This document shows, in pieces, positions 51,403-59,693 of a stretch of DNA of 59,693 nucleotides. The stretch lies in the NCBI RefSeq assembly GCF_900110885.1, contig NZ_FOFJ01000024.1, forward strand, positions 1-59,693, given 5' to 3'. Position 1 is the first letter of the stretch, and the number at the start of each line of letters is the position of its first letter. Below the pieces are notes generated by a model. It was not told the DNA's origin. It searched no databases and saw only the letters and a program-made list of their open reading frames with translations. This stretch comes from Azotobacter beijerinckii. Its GTDB lineage: Bacteria; Pseudomonadota; Gammaproteobacteria; Pseudomonadales; Pseudomonadaceae. Made by a program: the position numbers and the translations under genes.

Positions 51403-52527
51403 ATGACTCCCCTTGAGCGCTATCAAGCCGACCTGAAACGTCCCGATTTCTTCCATGATGCCGCCCAGGAAAACGCAGTGCGCCACCTGCAGCGACTCTA
51501 TGACGACCTGGTCAGCGCCAGCCTGCAAGGCCAGGCTGTAGGTGGCAAGCCCAGTCTGTTCGACAGGCTGCTTGGCAAGAAATCGCAGGGCCTGCCGAGG
51601 GGGCCTGTCAAGGGCATCTATTTCTGGGGGGGAGTGGGACGCGGCAAGACCTATCTGGTCGACACCTTCTACGATGCTCTGCCGTTCGAGCAGAAGATGC
51701 GCACTCACTTCCACCGCTTCATGAAGCGGGTGCATGAGGAAATGAAGACGCTCAAGGGGGAGAAGAACCCGCTGACCATCATCGGCAAGCGCTTTGCCAG
51801 CGAGGCCCGGGTGATCTGCTTCGATGAGTTTTTCGTTTCCGACATCACCGATGCGATGATCCTCGCCACCCTGCTGGATGAGTTGTTCAAGAACGGCGTA
51901 AGCTTGGTAGCCACTTCCAACATCGTGCCGGACGGTCTCTACAAGGACGGCTTGCAACGTGCGCGCTTCTTGCCGGCGATTGCTCTGCTCAAGGAGCACA
52001 CCGAAATCGTCAACGTCGATAGCGGAATCGACTACCGCCTGCGCGCCCTGGAACAAGCCGAGTTGTACCACTGGCCGCTGGATGCCGAGGCGGAGGAAAG
52101 CCTGGAGCGCAGTTTCCGCAGTCTTCTCACCGAACACTGTGCGGTGAAGGACAACGATGTGCTGCTGATCGAGAGTCGCGAGATCCGTGCCCGCAAGACC
52201 GCTAACGACGTAGCCTGGTTCGAGTTCCGCGAGTTGTGCGACGGCCCGCGCAGCCAGAACGACTACATCGAGCTGGGCAAGATCTTCGAGGCAGTGCTGC
52301 TCTCCAACGTCGAGCAGATGAGCGTCTCCAAGGACGACATGGCGCGGCGCTTCATCAACTTGGTCGACGAGTTCTACGATCGCAATGTCAAGCTGATCAT
52401 CTCTGCCGAGGTAGAGCTGAAGGACCTGTATACCGGCGGCCGCCTGGAGTTCGAGTTCCAGCGTACCCTGAGCCGTCTGCTGGAGATGCAGTCCCACGAG
52501 TTCCTCGCGCGGCCACACAAGCCGTGA
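51403..52527 (+). CDS. zapE: Cell division ATPase ZapE (AFG1-like)
   Basis: Z-ring-associated ATPase of the AFG1 family. The ATG at 51403 gives 374 residues, matching E. coli ZapE (375). Walker A is GGVGRGKT (76-83), then HRFMKRVHEEM and Walker B VICFDEFFVSDITDAM. The frame is open upstream to a TTG at 51325, which would add 26 residues (NDLTKLPTVEGAAKAA-type) with only a weak Shine-Dalgarno; neither start has a strong ribosome-binding site. It lies between trpS and nfi. Confidence 0.92.
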   Translation: MTPLERYQADLKRPDFFHDAAQENAVRHLQRLYDDLVSASLQGQAVGGKPSLFDRLLGKKSQGLPRGPVKGIYFWGGVGRGKTYLVDTFYDALPFEQKMRTHFHRFMKRVHEEMKTLKGEKNPLTIIGKRFASEARVICFDEFFVSDITDAMILATLLDELFKNGVSLVATSNIVPDGLYKDGLQRARFLPAIALLKEHTEIVNVDSGIDYRLRALEQAELYHWPLDAEAEESLERSFRSLLTEHCAVKDNDVLLIESREIRARKTANDVAWFEFRELCDGPRSQNDYIELGKIFEAVLLSNVEQMSVSKDDMARRFINLVDEFYDRNVKLIISAEVELKDLYTGGRLEFEFQRTLSRLLEMQSHEFLARPHKP

Positions 52528-52622
52528 GCGATGGGGCCGCTTGTGGGCGGCCCTTGTCGTTTTTGGGGGAGCGTCTGGCTCTTTCCGCTTCTCGATGAAG
52601 CTGTGCCGGAGGTCCTCAAGGT

Positions 52623-53330
52623 ATGCCTGCACCCTTCGTTGCACCCGACTCGCCCTTCGGCGACTGGGACGGCACGCCTGCCGGAGCCCGCCTTCTGCAG
52701 CGGGAACTGGCCAGGCAAGTATTGCTGCAGGACGATTTTCCCGTCTTGCGCCTGGTCGCCGGTGTGGACGTCGGTTTCGAGGAGGCTGGGCACGTCACCC
52801 GGGCAGCAGCGGTATTACTCGATGTCGAGACTCTGGAGCCGCTTGCTGAGCGCTTGGTGCGTATGCCGACCAGCATGCCCTATGTCCCGGGTCTGCTGTC
52901 CTTCCGCGAGCTGCCGGCTGTCTTGCATGCCCTGGCAGAGCTGCCCCAGGTACCGGATCTGGTCTTCTGCGATGGGCAGGGGATTGCCCATCCGCGAAGG
53001 TTGGGTATCGCGGCCCACTTGGGCGTGGTCAGTGGCCTGCCGACTATCGGTGTGGCCAAAAAAATTCTTGTCGGCACCCATGCCGAATTGGGGCCTCGGC
53101 GAGGCAATCAAGTCGATCTTGTCTATCAGGGTGATGTGGTGGGTACGGTGCTGCGCAGCAAGGACGGGGTGCGCCCGCTGATCGTTTCGCCGGGCCATCG
53201 GGTCAGCCTGGCCAGTGCGCCGCGGCTGGTCATGGCTTGTGTCACCCGCTACCGCTTGCCCGAGCCGACGCGGCTGGCCGACCGGCTCGCCTCGCGAAGG
53301 GCGGGACGGGGTGGCCCTCAGCCGGGCTGA
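52623..53330 (+). CDS. nfi: Endonuclease V (deoxyinosine 3' endonuclease)
   Basis: DNA repair nuclease cutting near deaminated bases such as hypoxanthine. Product of 235 residues. Key segments are present: LVAGVDVGF with the metal-binding D49, the wedge and glutamate [12 protein letters not shown] (E96), [19 protein letters not shown] (D117), and VAKKILVG. The C-terminal tail is Arg-rich and variable. It starts 95 nt after zapE and has GGAGG at 10-nt spacing. I recall no nfi at this position in P. aeruginosa, so it may be a lineage-specific insertion. Confidence 0.92.
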   Translation: MPAPFVAPDSPFGDWDGTPAGARLLQRELARQVLLQDDFPVLRLVAGVDVGFEEAGHVTRAAAVLLDVETLEPLAERLVRMPTSMPYVPGLLSFRELPAVLHALAELPQVPDLVFCDGQGIAHPRRLGIAAHLGVVSGLPTIGVAKKILVGTHAELGPRRGNQVDLVYQGDVVGTVLRSKDGVRPLIVSPGHRVSLASAPRLVMACVTRYRLPEPTRLADRLASRRAGRGGPQPG

Positions 53331-53458
53331 GAGCGAATTGGTCTTGGCTGGCTTCAGGGTAAGCCGCTTGCTGCGCAAATTGAGATCTGCTTTGAGCGAG
53401 AGCCGGCAGGCGGTTGCTATTTTTTCTGCAGTCGGTATGATTTCAAAGATTTTCCAGC

Positions 53459-53500
53459 GGGGATGCCTAGCTCGCTGGGAATGAGGTAGGGGATGCCTAG
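53459..53500 (+). repeat. Direct repeat of 12 nt in the nfi-rplM gap
   Basis: ggggatgcctag occurs at 53459-53470 and again at 53489-53500, a 30-nt period. The 312-nt gap also holds the rplM promoter but no gene that I can support. The repeats lie about 70-115 nt upstream of the promoter -35, a position compatible with an upstream regulatory region; no factor is suggested. Confidence 0.4.
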
Positions 53501-53572
53501 CCTACCGAGCCCCGCCGTAGCGGACGCGCTGACCCGAGCCCCCGACAGCGTCTGTTTCCGGCCGCCTTGACC

Positions 53573-53601
53573 TTGTCAATGCAAGCACCGTTCAGTAAGA
53601 T
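53573..53601 (+). promoter_or_regulatory. Sigma-70-type promoter of rplM-rpsI
   Basis: TTGTCA (53573-53578) and TAAGAT (53596-53601) are separated by 17 nt. The rplM ATG is 41 nt downstream of the -10. Five of six positions match consensus in the -35, and four or five in the -10; the spacing is optimal. Confidence 0.7.
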
Positions 53602-53642
53602 CTGCCGCCTTGTTTTTAGGGTGGCCTCTGAGGCTATAACGA

Positions 53643-54071
53643 ATGAAAACTTTTACTGCGAAACCGGAAACTGTTAAGCGCGACTGGTATGTCGTCGACG
53701 CTGCCGGCCAGACTCTGGGTCGTCTGGCTACTGAAATCGCCAGCCGCCTGCGCGGCAAGCACAAGCCTGAGTATACCCCGCACGTCGATACCGGCGACTA
53801 CATCGTCGTGATCAATGCTGAGCAGGTGCGTGTCACCGGTGCCAAGAGTAGCGACAAAATGTACTACTCCCACTCCGGTTTCCCGGGCGGCATCAAGTCC
53901 ATCAGTTTCGAGAAGCTGATCGTCAGGGCTCCCGAGCGTGTGATCGAGACTGCGGTCAAGGGTATGCTGCCGAAGAACCCCCTGGGTCGCGACATGTACC
54001 GCAAGCTGAAGGTGTACAAGGGTGCTGTTCATCCGCACACCGCTCAGCAGCCTCAAGAACTTAAGATTTAA
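53643..54071 (+). CDS. rplM: 50S ribosomal protein L13
   Basis: Early-assembling 23S rRNA-binding protein, 142 residues, as in E. coli. It begins [20 protein letters not shown] and has [39 protein letters not shown] and [20 protein letters not shown]. The operon with rpsI is universal in proteobacteria; in E. coli L13 represses its own operon. Codon use is less GC3-biased than in neighbours, typical of a highly expressed gene. Confidence 0.98.
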   Translation: MKTFTAKPETVKRDWYVVDAAGQTLGRLATEIASRLRGKHKPEYTPHVDTGDYIVVINAEQVRVTGAKSSDKMYYSHSGFPGGIKSISFEKLIVRAPERVIETAVKGMLPKNPLGRDMYRKLKVYKGAVHPHTAQQPQELKI

Positions 54072-54086
54072 GGGGGATAGCTCATC

Positions 54087-54479
54087 ATGTCGGCGACTCA
54101 AAACTACGGCACTGGCCGTCGTAAGACTGCTACCGCTCGCGTCTTCCTGCGTCCGGGCACTGGCAAAATTTCCATCAATGATCGCTCCCTGGACCAGTTC
54201 TTCGGTCGCGAAACCGCTCGCATGGTCGTGCGTCAGCCGCTCGAGCTGACCGAGACCGTGGAGAAGTTCGATGTATACGTCACCGTCGCTGGCGGCGGTG
54301 TCAGTGGTCAGGCGGGTGCCATTCGCCATGGCATCACTCGCGCACTGATCGAGTATGACGAGACTTTCCGCAGTCCGCTGCGTCGGGCCGGCTATGTGAC
54401 TCGCGATGCTCGCGAAGTCGAGCGTAAGAAAGTCGGTCTGCGCAAGGCGCGCAAGCGCCCGCAGTACTCCAAGCGCTAA
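54087..54479 (+). CDS. rpsI: 30S ribosomal protein S9
   Basis: 130-residue S9 protein whose C-terminal KRPQYSKR tail reaches the P-site tRNA. It has [21 protein letters not shown], the central [20 protein letters not shown], and the basic ending [18 protein letters not shown]. It starts 15 nt after rplM and ends 19 nt before a strong terminator. Confidence 0.98.
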   Translation: MSATQNYGTGRRKTATARVFLRPGTGKISINDRSLDQFFGRETARMVVRQPLELTETVEKFDVYVTVAGGGVSGQAGAIRHGITRALIEYDETFRSPLRRAGYVTRDAREVERKKVGLRKARKRPQYSKR

Positions 54480-54498
54480 TTTCAGCGTTTGCAAAGAG

Positions 54499-54533
54499 CG
54501 CCCGGCATCCGCAAGGATTCCGGGCGTTTTTTT
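54499..54533 (+). terminator. Intrinsic terminator of rplM-rpsI
   Basis: A stem from cgcccgg (54499-54505) to ccgggcg (54520-54526), with an inner atcc/ggat extension and gcaa loop, is followed by seven T (54527-54533). Confidence 0.85.
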
Positions 54534-54621
54534 GTTTCCGAAAAGGCCGCACGGCTTATGTGCTACAAGTTTGGTAGCGTGTTTCTCAAGTGTGTCAGTA
54601 TTTTTGTATCTGGCTATTACC

Positions 54622-54650
54622 TTGTCAGGTCTGAGGGTTTTCTTTAACAT
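54622..54650 (+). promoter_or_regulatory. Promoter of petABC
   Basis: TTGTCA (54622-54627) and TAACAT (54645-54650) with a 17-nt spacer lie 78 nt before the petA start, in an AT-rich stretch. The -35 hexamer is identical to that of the rplM promoter. Confidence 0.65.
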
Positions 54651-54728
54651 TTTGCCGATTTTTCGCGCGCCTCGTTTTTTTATTACAGGTCCGGATAACG
54701 GGCCGCAAAGTTGATGGGAGACAACGGA

Positions 54729-55322
54729 ATGAGTAATGACGGCGTGAATGTAGGCCGGCGTCGCTTTCTGGTTGCGGCCACCTCTGTGGTGGGTGCGGCA
54801 GGAGCGGTGGGGGCTGCGGTCCCGTTTGTGGGATCCTGGTTCCCAAGTGCCAAGGCCAAGGCCGCTGGTGCACCGGTGAAGGTGAATATCGGCAAGATTG
54901 GGCCGGGGCAACAAATAGTGGCTGAATGGCGTGGCCAGCCGGTGTTTATCGTCCGCCGTACCGAGGAAATCCTTGCCAACCTGAAAAAAGTCGAATCCGA
55001 GGTGGCAGACCCCGAGTCGGCCGCTTCGGTTCAGCCAGTGTATGTTGACCGGAAGCTGCGCTCGATCAGGCCGGAAATTCTGGTTTTGGTTGGCCTCTGC
55101 ACCCATCTGGGCTGCTCTCCTTCCTTTCGGCCGGAACTCGCTCCGGCGGATCTGGGGAGCAACTGGGTGGGCGGTTATTTCTGTCCATGCCACGGCTCCA
55201 AATACGATCTGGCCGGCCGTGTCTACAAGGCACAACCTGCGCCCTTGAACCTGCCGGTGCCTCCGCATTCGTACGAGTCGAATGATGTGATCATTGTCGG
55301 TGTGGACCAGGAGAAGGCCTGA
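54729..55322 (+). CDS. petA: Cytochrome bc1 Rieske iron-sulfur subunit
   Basis: Electron carrier of the quinol-cytochrome c reductase. The ATG at 54729 gives 197 residues. An N-terminal twin-arginine type signal-anchor (GRRRFLVAATSVVGAAGAVGA) precedes the Rieske fold. The 2Fe-2S ligands lie in C124-T-H126-L-G-C129 and C152-P-C154-H155-G. An ATG at 54711 would add six residues, and the Shine-Dalgarno favours the downstream ATG. The stop overlaps the petB start. Confidence 0.96.
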   Translation: MSNDGVNVGRRRFLVAATSVVGAAGAVGAAVPFVGSWFPSAKAKAAGAPVKVNIGKIGPGQQIVAEWRGQPVFIVRRTEEILANLKKVESEVADPESAASVQPVYVDRKLRSIRPEILVLVGLCTHLGCSPSFRPELAPADLGSNWVGGYFCPCHGSKYDLAGRVYKAQPAPLNLPVPPHSYESNDVIIVGVDQEKA

Positions 55323-56533
55323 TGAGCAAATTCATGGAGTGGGTCGATGCACGCTTCCCCGCCACACAGATGTGGGAAGACCATCTATCTAAATATTATG
55401 CGCCGAAGAATTTCAATTTTTTCTATTTCTTCGGCTCCCTAGCACTGTTGGTGCTGGTCAACCAGCTGCTGACCGGTATCTGGCTGACCATGAGCTTCAC
55501 CCCGTCGGCGGAGGAGGCCTTTACCTCTGTCGAGTACATCATGCGCGACGTGGAGTACGGCTGGATCATCCGCTATCTGCACTCTACCGGTGCCTCTGCG
55601 TTCTTTATTGTGGTCTATCTGCACATGTTTCGCGGCCTGCTCTACGGCTCCTATCAGAAGCCGCGCGAGCTGGTATGGATCTTCGGTATGCTGATCTACC
55701 TGTGCCTGATGGCCGAGGCCTTCATGGGCTATCTGCTGCCATGGGGGCAGATGTCCTATTGGGGGGCTCAGGTAATCATCTCGTTGTTCGGTGCCATTCC
55801 GGTGATCGGCGACGACCTGACGCAGTGGATTCGCGGTGACTACCTGATTTCCGGCATCACGCTCAACCGTTTCTTCGCTCTGCACGTGATCGCGCTGCCG
55901 ATTGTACTGCTCGGCCTGGTGGTGCTGCACATCCTGGCTTTGCATGAGGTCGGCTCGAACAACCCGGATGGCATCGAGATCAAGAAGAAGAAGGACGCGA
56001 ACGGCAAGCCGCTGGACGGTATCCCGTTCCATCCCTACTACACCGTGAAGGATATCGTCGGCGTGGTGGTGTTCCTGTTCGTTTTCTGTGCCGTGGTGTT
56101 CTTTTTCCCGGAAATGGGTGGTTATTTCCTCGAGAAGCCCAACTTCGAGCAGGCCAACGCCTTCAAGACGCCCGCCCATATCGCGCCGGTATGGTACTTC
56201 ACGCCGTTCTACGCGATCCTGCGCGCGGTGCCGGACAAGCTGCTTGGCGTCATCGCCATGGGCGCGGCCATCGCCGTGTTGTTCGTTCTACCCTGGCTGG
56301 ATCGCAGCCCGGTCAAATCGATGCGCTACAAGGGCTGGCTGAGCAAGCTGTGGCTGTTGGTATTCTGCATCGCTTTCCTGGCCCTCGGCGTGCTTGGTGT
56401 GCTTTCGCCGACTCCCGAACGCACGCTGTTGTCTCGGGTGTGCACGGTGCTGTACTTCGCGTTCTTCATCCTGATGCCGTTCTACACCAGGATGGAAAAG
56501 ACCAAACCGGTTCCGGAAAGGGTGACTGGCTGA
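55322..56533 (+). CDS. petB: Cytochrome b subunit of bc1 complex
   Basis: Membrane subunit carrying hemes bL and bH and both quinone sites, 403 residues with about eight helices. Conserved segments: RYLHSTGASAFFIVVYLHMFRG and FALHVIALPIVLLGLVVLHILALHEVGSNNPDG contain the heme-ligating histidines, with WGAQVI between them and the PEWY-equivalent region given as APVWYFTPFYAILRAVPDK. It overlaps petA and petC by one base each. Confidence 0.97.
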   Translation: MSKFMEWVDARFPATQMWEDHLSKYYAPKNFNFFYFFGSLALLVLVNQLLTGIWLTMSFTPSAEEAFTSVEYIMRDVEYGWIIRYLHSTGASAFFIVVYLHMFRGLLYGSYQKPRELVWIFGMLIYLCLMAEAFMGYLLPWGQMSYWGAQVIISLFGAIPVIGDDLTQWIRGDYLISGITLNRFFALHVIALPIVLLGLVVLHILALHEVGSNNPDGIEIKKKKDANGKPLDGIPFHPYYTVKDIVGVVVFLFVFCAVVFFFPEMGGYFLEKPNFEQANAFKTPAHIAPVWYFTPFYAILRAVPDKLLGVIAMGAAIAVLFVLPWLDRSPVKSMRYKGWLSKLWLLVFCIAFLALGVLGVLSPTPERTLLSRVCTVLYFAFFILMPFYTRMEKTKPVPERVTG

Positions 56534-57312
56534 TGAAAAAGCAATTTGCTGCATTGATTTTCGCGATTCTGCCGGCTTTTTCATTTGCCGCAGGAGCTGA
56601 GCCCGAACTGGACAAAGTTGACATCGATCTGACCGACAAGGCTGCCATGCAGGATGGTCTGCGAACCTTCGCCAACTACTGCATGGGGTGCCATAGCGCC
56701 CGGTTCCAGCGATACGAGCGGGTGGCCAGGGATCTCGGTATCCCGGAAGAAGTAATGATGGAGAATGTCGTCTTTACCGGCGCCAAGATTGGCGACCATA
56801 TGAAAGTCGGCATGCAGCCCCAGGATGCCAAGATCTGGTTTGGTGCGGCGCCTCCGGATCTGACGCTGGTTGCCCGGGTGCGCGGCAATGACTGGCTATA
56901 CAGCTATCTGCGCAGCTTCTATGAGGACTCGTCGCGTCCGCTGGGGGTGAACAACACCGTGTTCCCCAGCGTGGGCATGCCCAACGTGCTGGCTGGTCTG
57001 CAGGGGCGTCAGGTCTTCGGTTGCAAGCAGGTGCAGATGGTCGAGGATGGCAAGAAGCAGTACGATCCGCTTACTGGTGCGAAGATCACCCATGAGGCTT
57101 GCGATCAGCTGACCATCCTGCCGAAAACTGGCACGCTGACTGCCGACGAGTTCGACGATAAAGTCAAGAACTTGGTGACCTTCCTGGCTTACTCAGCCAA
57201 TCCGGTCAAGCTGGAAAGCCAGCGTATTGGCAGCTACGTGCTCCTGTTCCTGGCGGTTTTCTTCGTGTTCGCCTATCTGCTCAAGCGCGAATACTGGAGA
57301 GACGTGCACTAA
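56533..57312 (+). CDS. petC: Cytochrome c1 subunit of bc1 complex
   Basis: Periplasmic heme c subunit of complex III, 259 residues with a signal peptide (FAALIFAILPAFSFAAGA). The heme motif is C50-M-G-C53-H54, and the likely axial methionine lies in VFPSVGMPNVLAGL. A C-terminal helix (GSYVLLFLAVFFVFAYLLK) anchors it. The start shares a base with the petB stop. A strong terminator follows. Confidence 0.96.
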   Translation: MKKQFAALIFAILPAFSFAAGAEPELDKVDIDLTDKAAMQDGLRTFANYCMGCHSARFQRYERVARDLGIPEEVMMENVVFTGAKIGDHMKVGMQPQDAKIWFGAAPPDLTLVARVRGNDWLYSYLRSFYEDSSRPLGVNNTVFPSVGMPNVLAGLQGRQVFGCKQVQMVEDGKKQYDPLTGAKITHEACDQLTILPKTGTLTADEFDDKVKNLVTFLAYSANPVKLESQRIGSYVLLFLAVFFVFAYLLKREYWRDVH

Positions 57313-57331
57313 TCCATTGCAGTTACACTCG

Positions 57332-57368
57332 AAAACACACGCGCCCGCATGGGCGCGTGTGTTTTTTT
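57332..57368 (+). terminator. Intrinsic terminator after petC
   Basis: A perfect 15-bp stem (57332-57346 with 57351-57365) with a gcat loop and continuing T-run to 57368. It lies 19 nt after the petC stop and before sspA. Confidence 0.9.
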
Positions 57369-57404
57369 ATTCTGTAGATTTGACCTGCGAGCGAGGAGTT
57401 CGCC

Positions 57405-58028
57405 ATGGGCGTGACCAATCGATTGGCCTGTTATTCCGATCCGGCCGATCACTACTCCCACCGTGTGCGGATGGTGCTCGCCGAAAAGGGGGTTGCTGTT
57501 CAGATCCTCGATGTCGAGCCGGGGTTGAATTCGGGCAAGCTCGCCGAGATCAACCCTTACGGCGCGCTGCCCACGCTGATCGATCGCGATCTGCTCTTGT
57601 ACGAGCCGGGTGTGATCATGGAGTATCTTGAGGAGCGTTATCCGCATCCGCCGTTGCTGCCGGTGTATCCTGTCGCTCGCGCCAACAGCCGTCTGCTGAT
57701 GTATCGCATCCAGAGCGACTGGTGTGTCCTGGCTGACCGGATTCTGGATCGGCGTACCGAGGAGACAATCTGCAATCAGCTGCGTAGAGAGCTGCGGGAG
57801 AGTCTGCTCAGCGTGTCGCCATTGTTTGCCGAAAACCCCTTTTTTCTTAGTGAAGAGCCGAGTCTGGTGGACTGTTGCCTCTTGCCGATTCTCTGGCGGC
57901 TACCGCTGCTGGGTATAGAACTGCCGCGGAATGCGAAGCCACTGCTCGAATACATGGAGCGCCAGTTCGCTCGCCAGGCCTTTCAGGCTAGCCTGTCCGC
58001 TGTCGAACGCGATATGCGGCAATTATGA
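57405..58028 (+). CDS. sspA: Stringent starvation protein A
   Basis: GST-fold RNA polymerase-associated protein, 207 residues, linked to stationary phase and virulence gene control. It has an N-terminal thioredoxin-like domain ([22 protein letters not shown], then [38 protein letters not shown]) and an all-helical C-terminal domain. The active-site residues of true GSTs are not conserved, as in other SspA. GAGGAG precedes the ATG. sspB follows after 11 nt. Confidence 0.96.
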   Translation: MGVTNRLACYSDPADHYSHRVRMVLAEKGVAVQILDVEPGLNSGKLAEINPYGALPTLIDRDLLLYEPGVIMEYLEERYPHPPLLPVYPVARANSRLLMYRIQSDWCVLADRILDRRTEETICNQLRRELRESLLSVSPLFAENPFFLSEEPSLVDCCLLPILWRLPLLGIELPRNAKPLLEYMERQFARQAFQASLSAVERDMRQL

Positions 58029-58039
58029 GGGAGGTTGCT

Positions 58040-58447
58040 ATGAACTCCAGTCGACCCTATCTAGTTCGTGCGCTCTATGAGTGGATCGTCGACAATGATT
58101 ACACTCCCCATCTGTTGGTCAATGCCGAGATGCCGAATGTGCAGGTCCCGGCAGGCTATGTGAACGATGGGCAGATCGTACTCAATGTTTCGCCCAGTGC
58201 TGTGCGGCATCTGCACATGGACAACCAGGGCGTGAGTTTCGAGGGTCGCTTCGGTGGTGTCGCCCACAGTCTGTACATACCCTCCGAGGCTGTCATGGCC
58301 ATCTATGCGCGGGAAAACGGTCAGGGAATGGTCTTCGAGGTCGAGCCGCCTTCTGCGGAAGAGGGCTCCGATCCGGATGACGACGGTCCTTCCGGTGGCG
58401 AGCCGCCGCGGCCGGCCGGGCGACCCAGCTTGAAGGTGGTCAAGTAG
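58040..58447 (+). CDS. sspB: ClpXP adaptor SspB
   Basis: Adaptor that binds ssrA-tagged peptides and delivers them to ClpXP. The ATG at 58040 with GGGAGG upstream gives 135 residues. The peptide-binding domain is at the N-terminus (SSRPYLVRALYEWIVDNDYTPHLLV, then VNDGQIVLNVSPSAVRHLHMDN and FGGVAHSLYIPSEAVMAIYARENGQG). A flexible acidic linker follows, and the ClpX-binding tail RPSLKVVK is intact at the very C-terminus. The IS701-type element begins within 64 nt of its stop. Confidence 0.96.
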   Translation: MNSSRPYLVRALYEWIVDNDYTPHLLVNAEMPNVQVPAGYVNDGQIVLNVSPSAVRHLHMDNQGVSFEGRFGGVAHSLYIPSEAVMAIYARENGQGMVFEVEPPSAEEGSDPDDDGPSGGEPPRPAGRPSLKVVK

Positions 58448-59693
58448 TCTTACTGTGTCATTAAATTGAGCTACAGTGAGTAGATCTTCTGCACTTTGAG
58501 AAAGATCGACGATGGACTCCATGATCCGATTCGACGAGTACCTGGCGCATCTGGCAGCAGGTCTTGGGCATGCCGACCGGGAAGCCGGGCTGCGCGGCTA
58601 TTGCTCCGGCCTGATGCTGCCCTTGGCGCGCAAGAGCGTGGAACCCATGGCGGCACACCTCGACCCCTTGCATGCCAGTGCCCGGCACCAGGCGTTGCAT
58701 CATTTCGTGGCCAAGGCCGACTGGTCGGATACCGAACTGCTGCGCCGTGTGGCCCGGTGGGTCCTGCCGACAATGGATCTGTCCGCTGGCGGCTATTGGC
58801 TCGTGGACGACACCGGTTTCCCGAAGAAGGGGCGGCACTCGGTGGGCGTGGCGCGCCAGTACTGCGGGGTGCTGGGCAAACAGGACAACTGCCAGGTGGC
58901 GGTCAGCGTCTCGCTGGCCTGCGAACAGGCCAGCCTGCCGGTGGCCTGGCGCCTGTACCTGCCCCGGGAATGGGCCGAAGATGCCGGGCGGCGCCGCAAA
59001 GCCGGCGTACCCGAAGACGTCCGCTTTGCCACCAAGCCCCAGATAGCGCTTTCGCAGTTGCAGGCGTTGCTCGAAGCCGGGGAACCCCATCATTGTGTGG
59101 TGGCCGATGCCGGTTACGGCGTGGACAGCGCTTTTCGCCAGGGGTTGACGGCCATGGGGCTGTCCTATGTGGTCGGTGTCACCTCGGCCGTGCGGGTGTG
59201 GCCACCCGGCCAGCAGCCGCTACCGCCCAAGCCCTGGACGGGCAAGGGGCGTCCACCGGTAGCCACGCGGCGCTCGCCGGAGCATCGACCACTGTCGGTG
59301 AAGACGCTGGCCCTGTCGCTGCCGCCCGAGCTCTTTACGGAACTCACCTGGCGCCAGGGAACCAACGAACCACTGAGCGGGCGTTTCGCTGCAGTACGGG
59401 TACGCATTGCCGGCAGCGTATCGGCAAAACAGCGGCTGCACCCGCAGCAATGGCTGCTGATCGAATGGCCCCCCACGCAGGCCGAGCCGACCCATTACTG
59501 GTTGTCCACCCTCGAGGAGGACACGCCGCTATCGGAACTGGTGCGCATCGCCCACCTGCGTTGGCGTATCGAGCGCGACTATCAGGATCTCAAGCAGGAC
59601 CTGGGGCTGGGACATTACGAGGGGCGTGGTTGGCGGGGATTCCACCACCATGCCAGCTTGAGCATCGCCGCCTACGGTTTTCTGCTCGGGCAG
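58448..59693 (+). mobile_element. IS701-family element, left part (continues beyond window)
   Basis: The region after sspB carries an IS701-type transposase that runs off the window. The exact left end must lie between 58448 and 58511, but I could not identify the inverted repeat without its partner. The insertion leaves sspB intact. Confidence 0.65.
58512..59693 (+). CDS. IS701-family DDE transposase, partial
   Basis: Transposase with at least 394 codons visible, open to the window end. The first two catalytic acidic residues are in WLVDDTGFPKKG (D99/D100) and VVADAGYGVD (D199). A glutamate-bearing segment late in the visible part, RWRIERDYQDLKQDLGLGHYEGR, fits the third position of the IS701/IS4-like DDE group. 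The ATG at 58512 gives the family start MDSMIRFDEYLAHL. No frameshift is visible, so the copy may be active. Confidence 0.85.
   Translation, partial: MDSMIRFDEYLAHLAAGLGHADREAGLRGYCSGLMLPLARKSVEPMAAHLDPLHASARHQALHHFVAKADWSDTELLRRVARWVLPTMDLSAGGYWLVDDTGFPKKGRHSVGVARQYCGVLGKQDNCQVAVSVSLACEQASLPVAWRLYLPREWAEDAGRRRKAGVPEDVRFATKPQIALSQLQALLEAGEPHHCVVADAGYGVDSAFRQGLTAMGLSYVVGVTSAVRVWPPGQQPLPPKPWTGKGRPPVATRRSPEHRPLSVKTLALSLPPELFTELTWRQGTNEPLSGRFAAVRVRIAGSVSAKQRLHPQQWLLIEWPPTQAEPTHYWLSTLEEDTPLSELVRIAHLRWRIERDYQDLKQDLGLGHYEGRGWRGFHHHASLSIAAYGFLLGQ

Noticed and set aside
53634..55268. 544-codon minus-strand frame opposite rplM, rpsI and petA
   Set aside because: Antisense shadow running through three well-recognised genes, their promoters and a terminator.

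Overview
This window looks like chromosomal core sequence from a high-GC gammaproteobacterium of the Pseudomonas/Azotobacter group. The proteins read as typical pseudomonad versions: short HisG, a fused CysNC, RoxS/RoxR, AlgW, a full Mla operon, and the kds-lpt-rpoN-hpf-ptsN-rapZ-ptsO block. Gene order from sspB back to the SIMPL gene matches, as I remember it, the PA4427-PA4495 neighbourhood of P. aeruginosa PAO1, with local gains and losses. The species cannot be fixed from sequence alone. Both window edges lie in insertion sequences, which suits an IS-rich genome.

Layout. 1-800: an IS66-type element that appears to be inserted in an IS3-type element, then palindromic repeats. 801-6279 (minus): a five-gene peptide ABC transporter. 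6336-7049 (minus): a periplasmic SIMPL protein. 7214-9029 (plus): the RoxS/RoxR redox two-component system. 9161-11585: an AEC transporter converging on a Na/Ca exchanger and an RlpA-like protein. 11638-14836 (minus): gatCAB. 15043-28029 (mostly plus): mreBCD, maf, rng, yhdP, a nitrilase-like amidase, tldD and pmbA, with darP reversed. 28076-35176 (minus): kdsD-kdsC-lptC-lptA-lptB-rpoN-hpf-ptsN-rapZ-ptsO. 35402-38460 (plus): mlaFEDCB. 38616-43447: ibaG, murA, hisG, hisD, hisC. 43459-44628 (minus): algW. 44743-48478 (plus): a Nif3-like gene, then cysD-cysNC. 48540-53330: zapG (minus), then an alpha/beta hydrolase, trpS, zapE and nfi. 53643-58447: rplM-rpsI, petABC, sspA-sspB. 58512 to the end: an IS701-type transposase running off the window.

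How it works together. Much of the window builds and maintains the envelope: MreBCD (elongation), MurA (peptidoglycan precursor), KdsC/KdsD (Kdo), LptABC (LPS export), Mla and YhdP (phospholipid traffic), AlgW (envelope stress protease) and ZapE/ZapG (division). The rpoN-hpf-ptsN-rapZ-ptsO block links sigma-54 with nitrogen-PTS signalling. RoxSR and the cytochrome bc1 genes concern respiration and its redox sensing.

The most interesting unexplained signal is directly upstream of cysD. A small reading frame for an 18-residue, two-cysteine peptide has a Shine-Dalgarno sequence, contains an intrinsic-terminator-like hairpin with a T-run, and stops 2 nt before the cysD start. This looks like a possible cysteine-responsive attenuator for sulfate activation. 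Other items worth checking are a likely ATC start for mreC, the IS-in-IS structure at the left edge, and an exchanger gene whose 3' end runs 222 nt antisense into its neighbour. I saw no rRNA, tRNA or CRISPR array.
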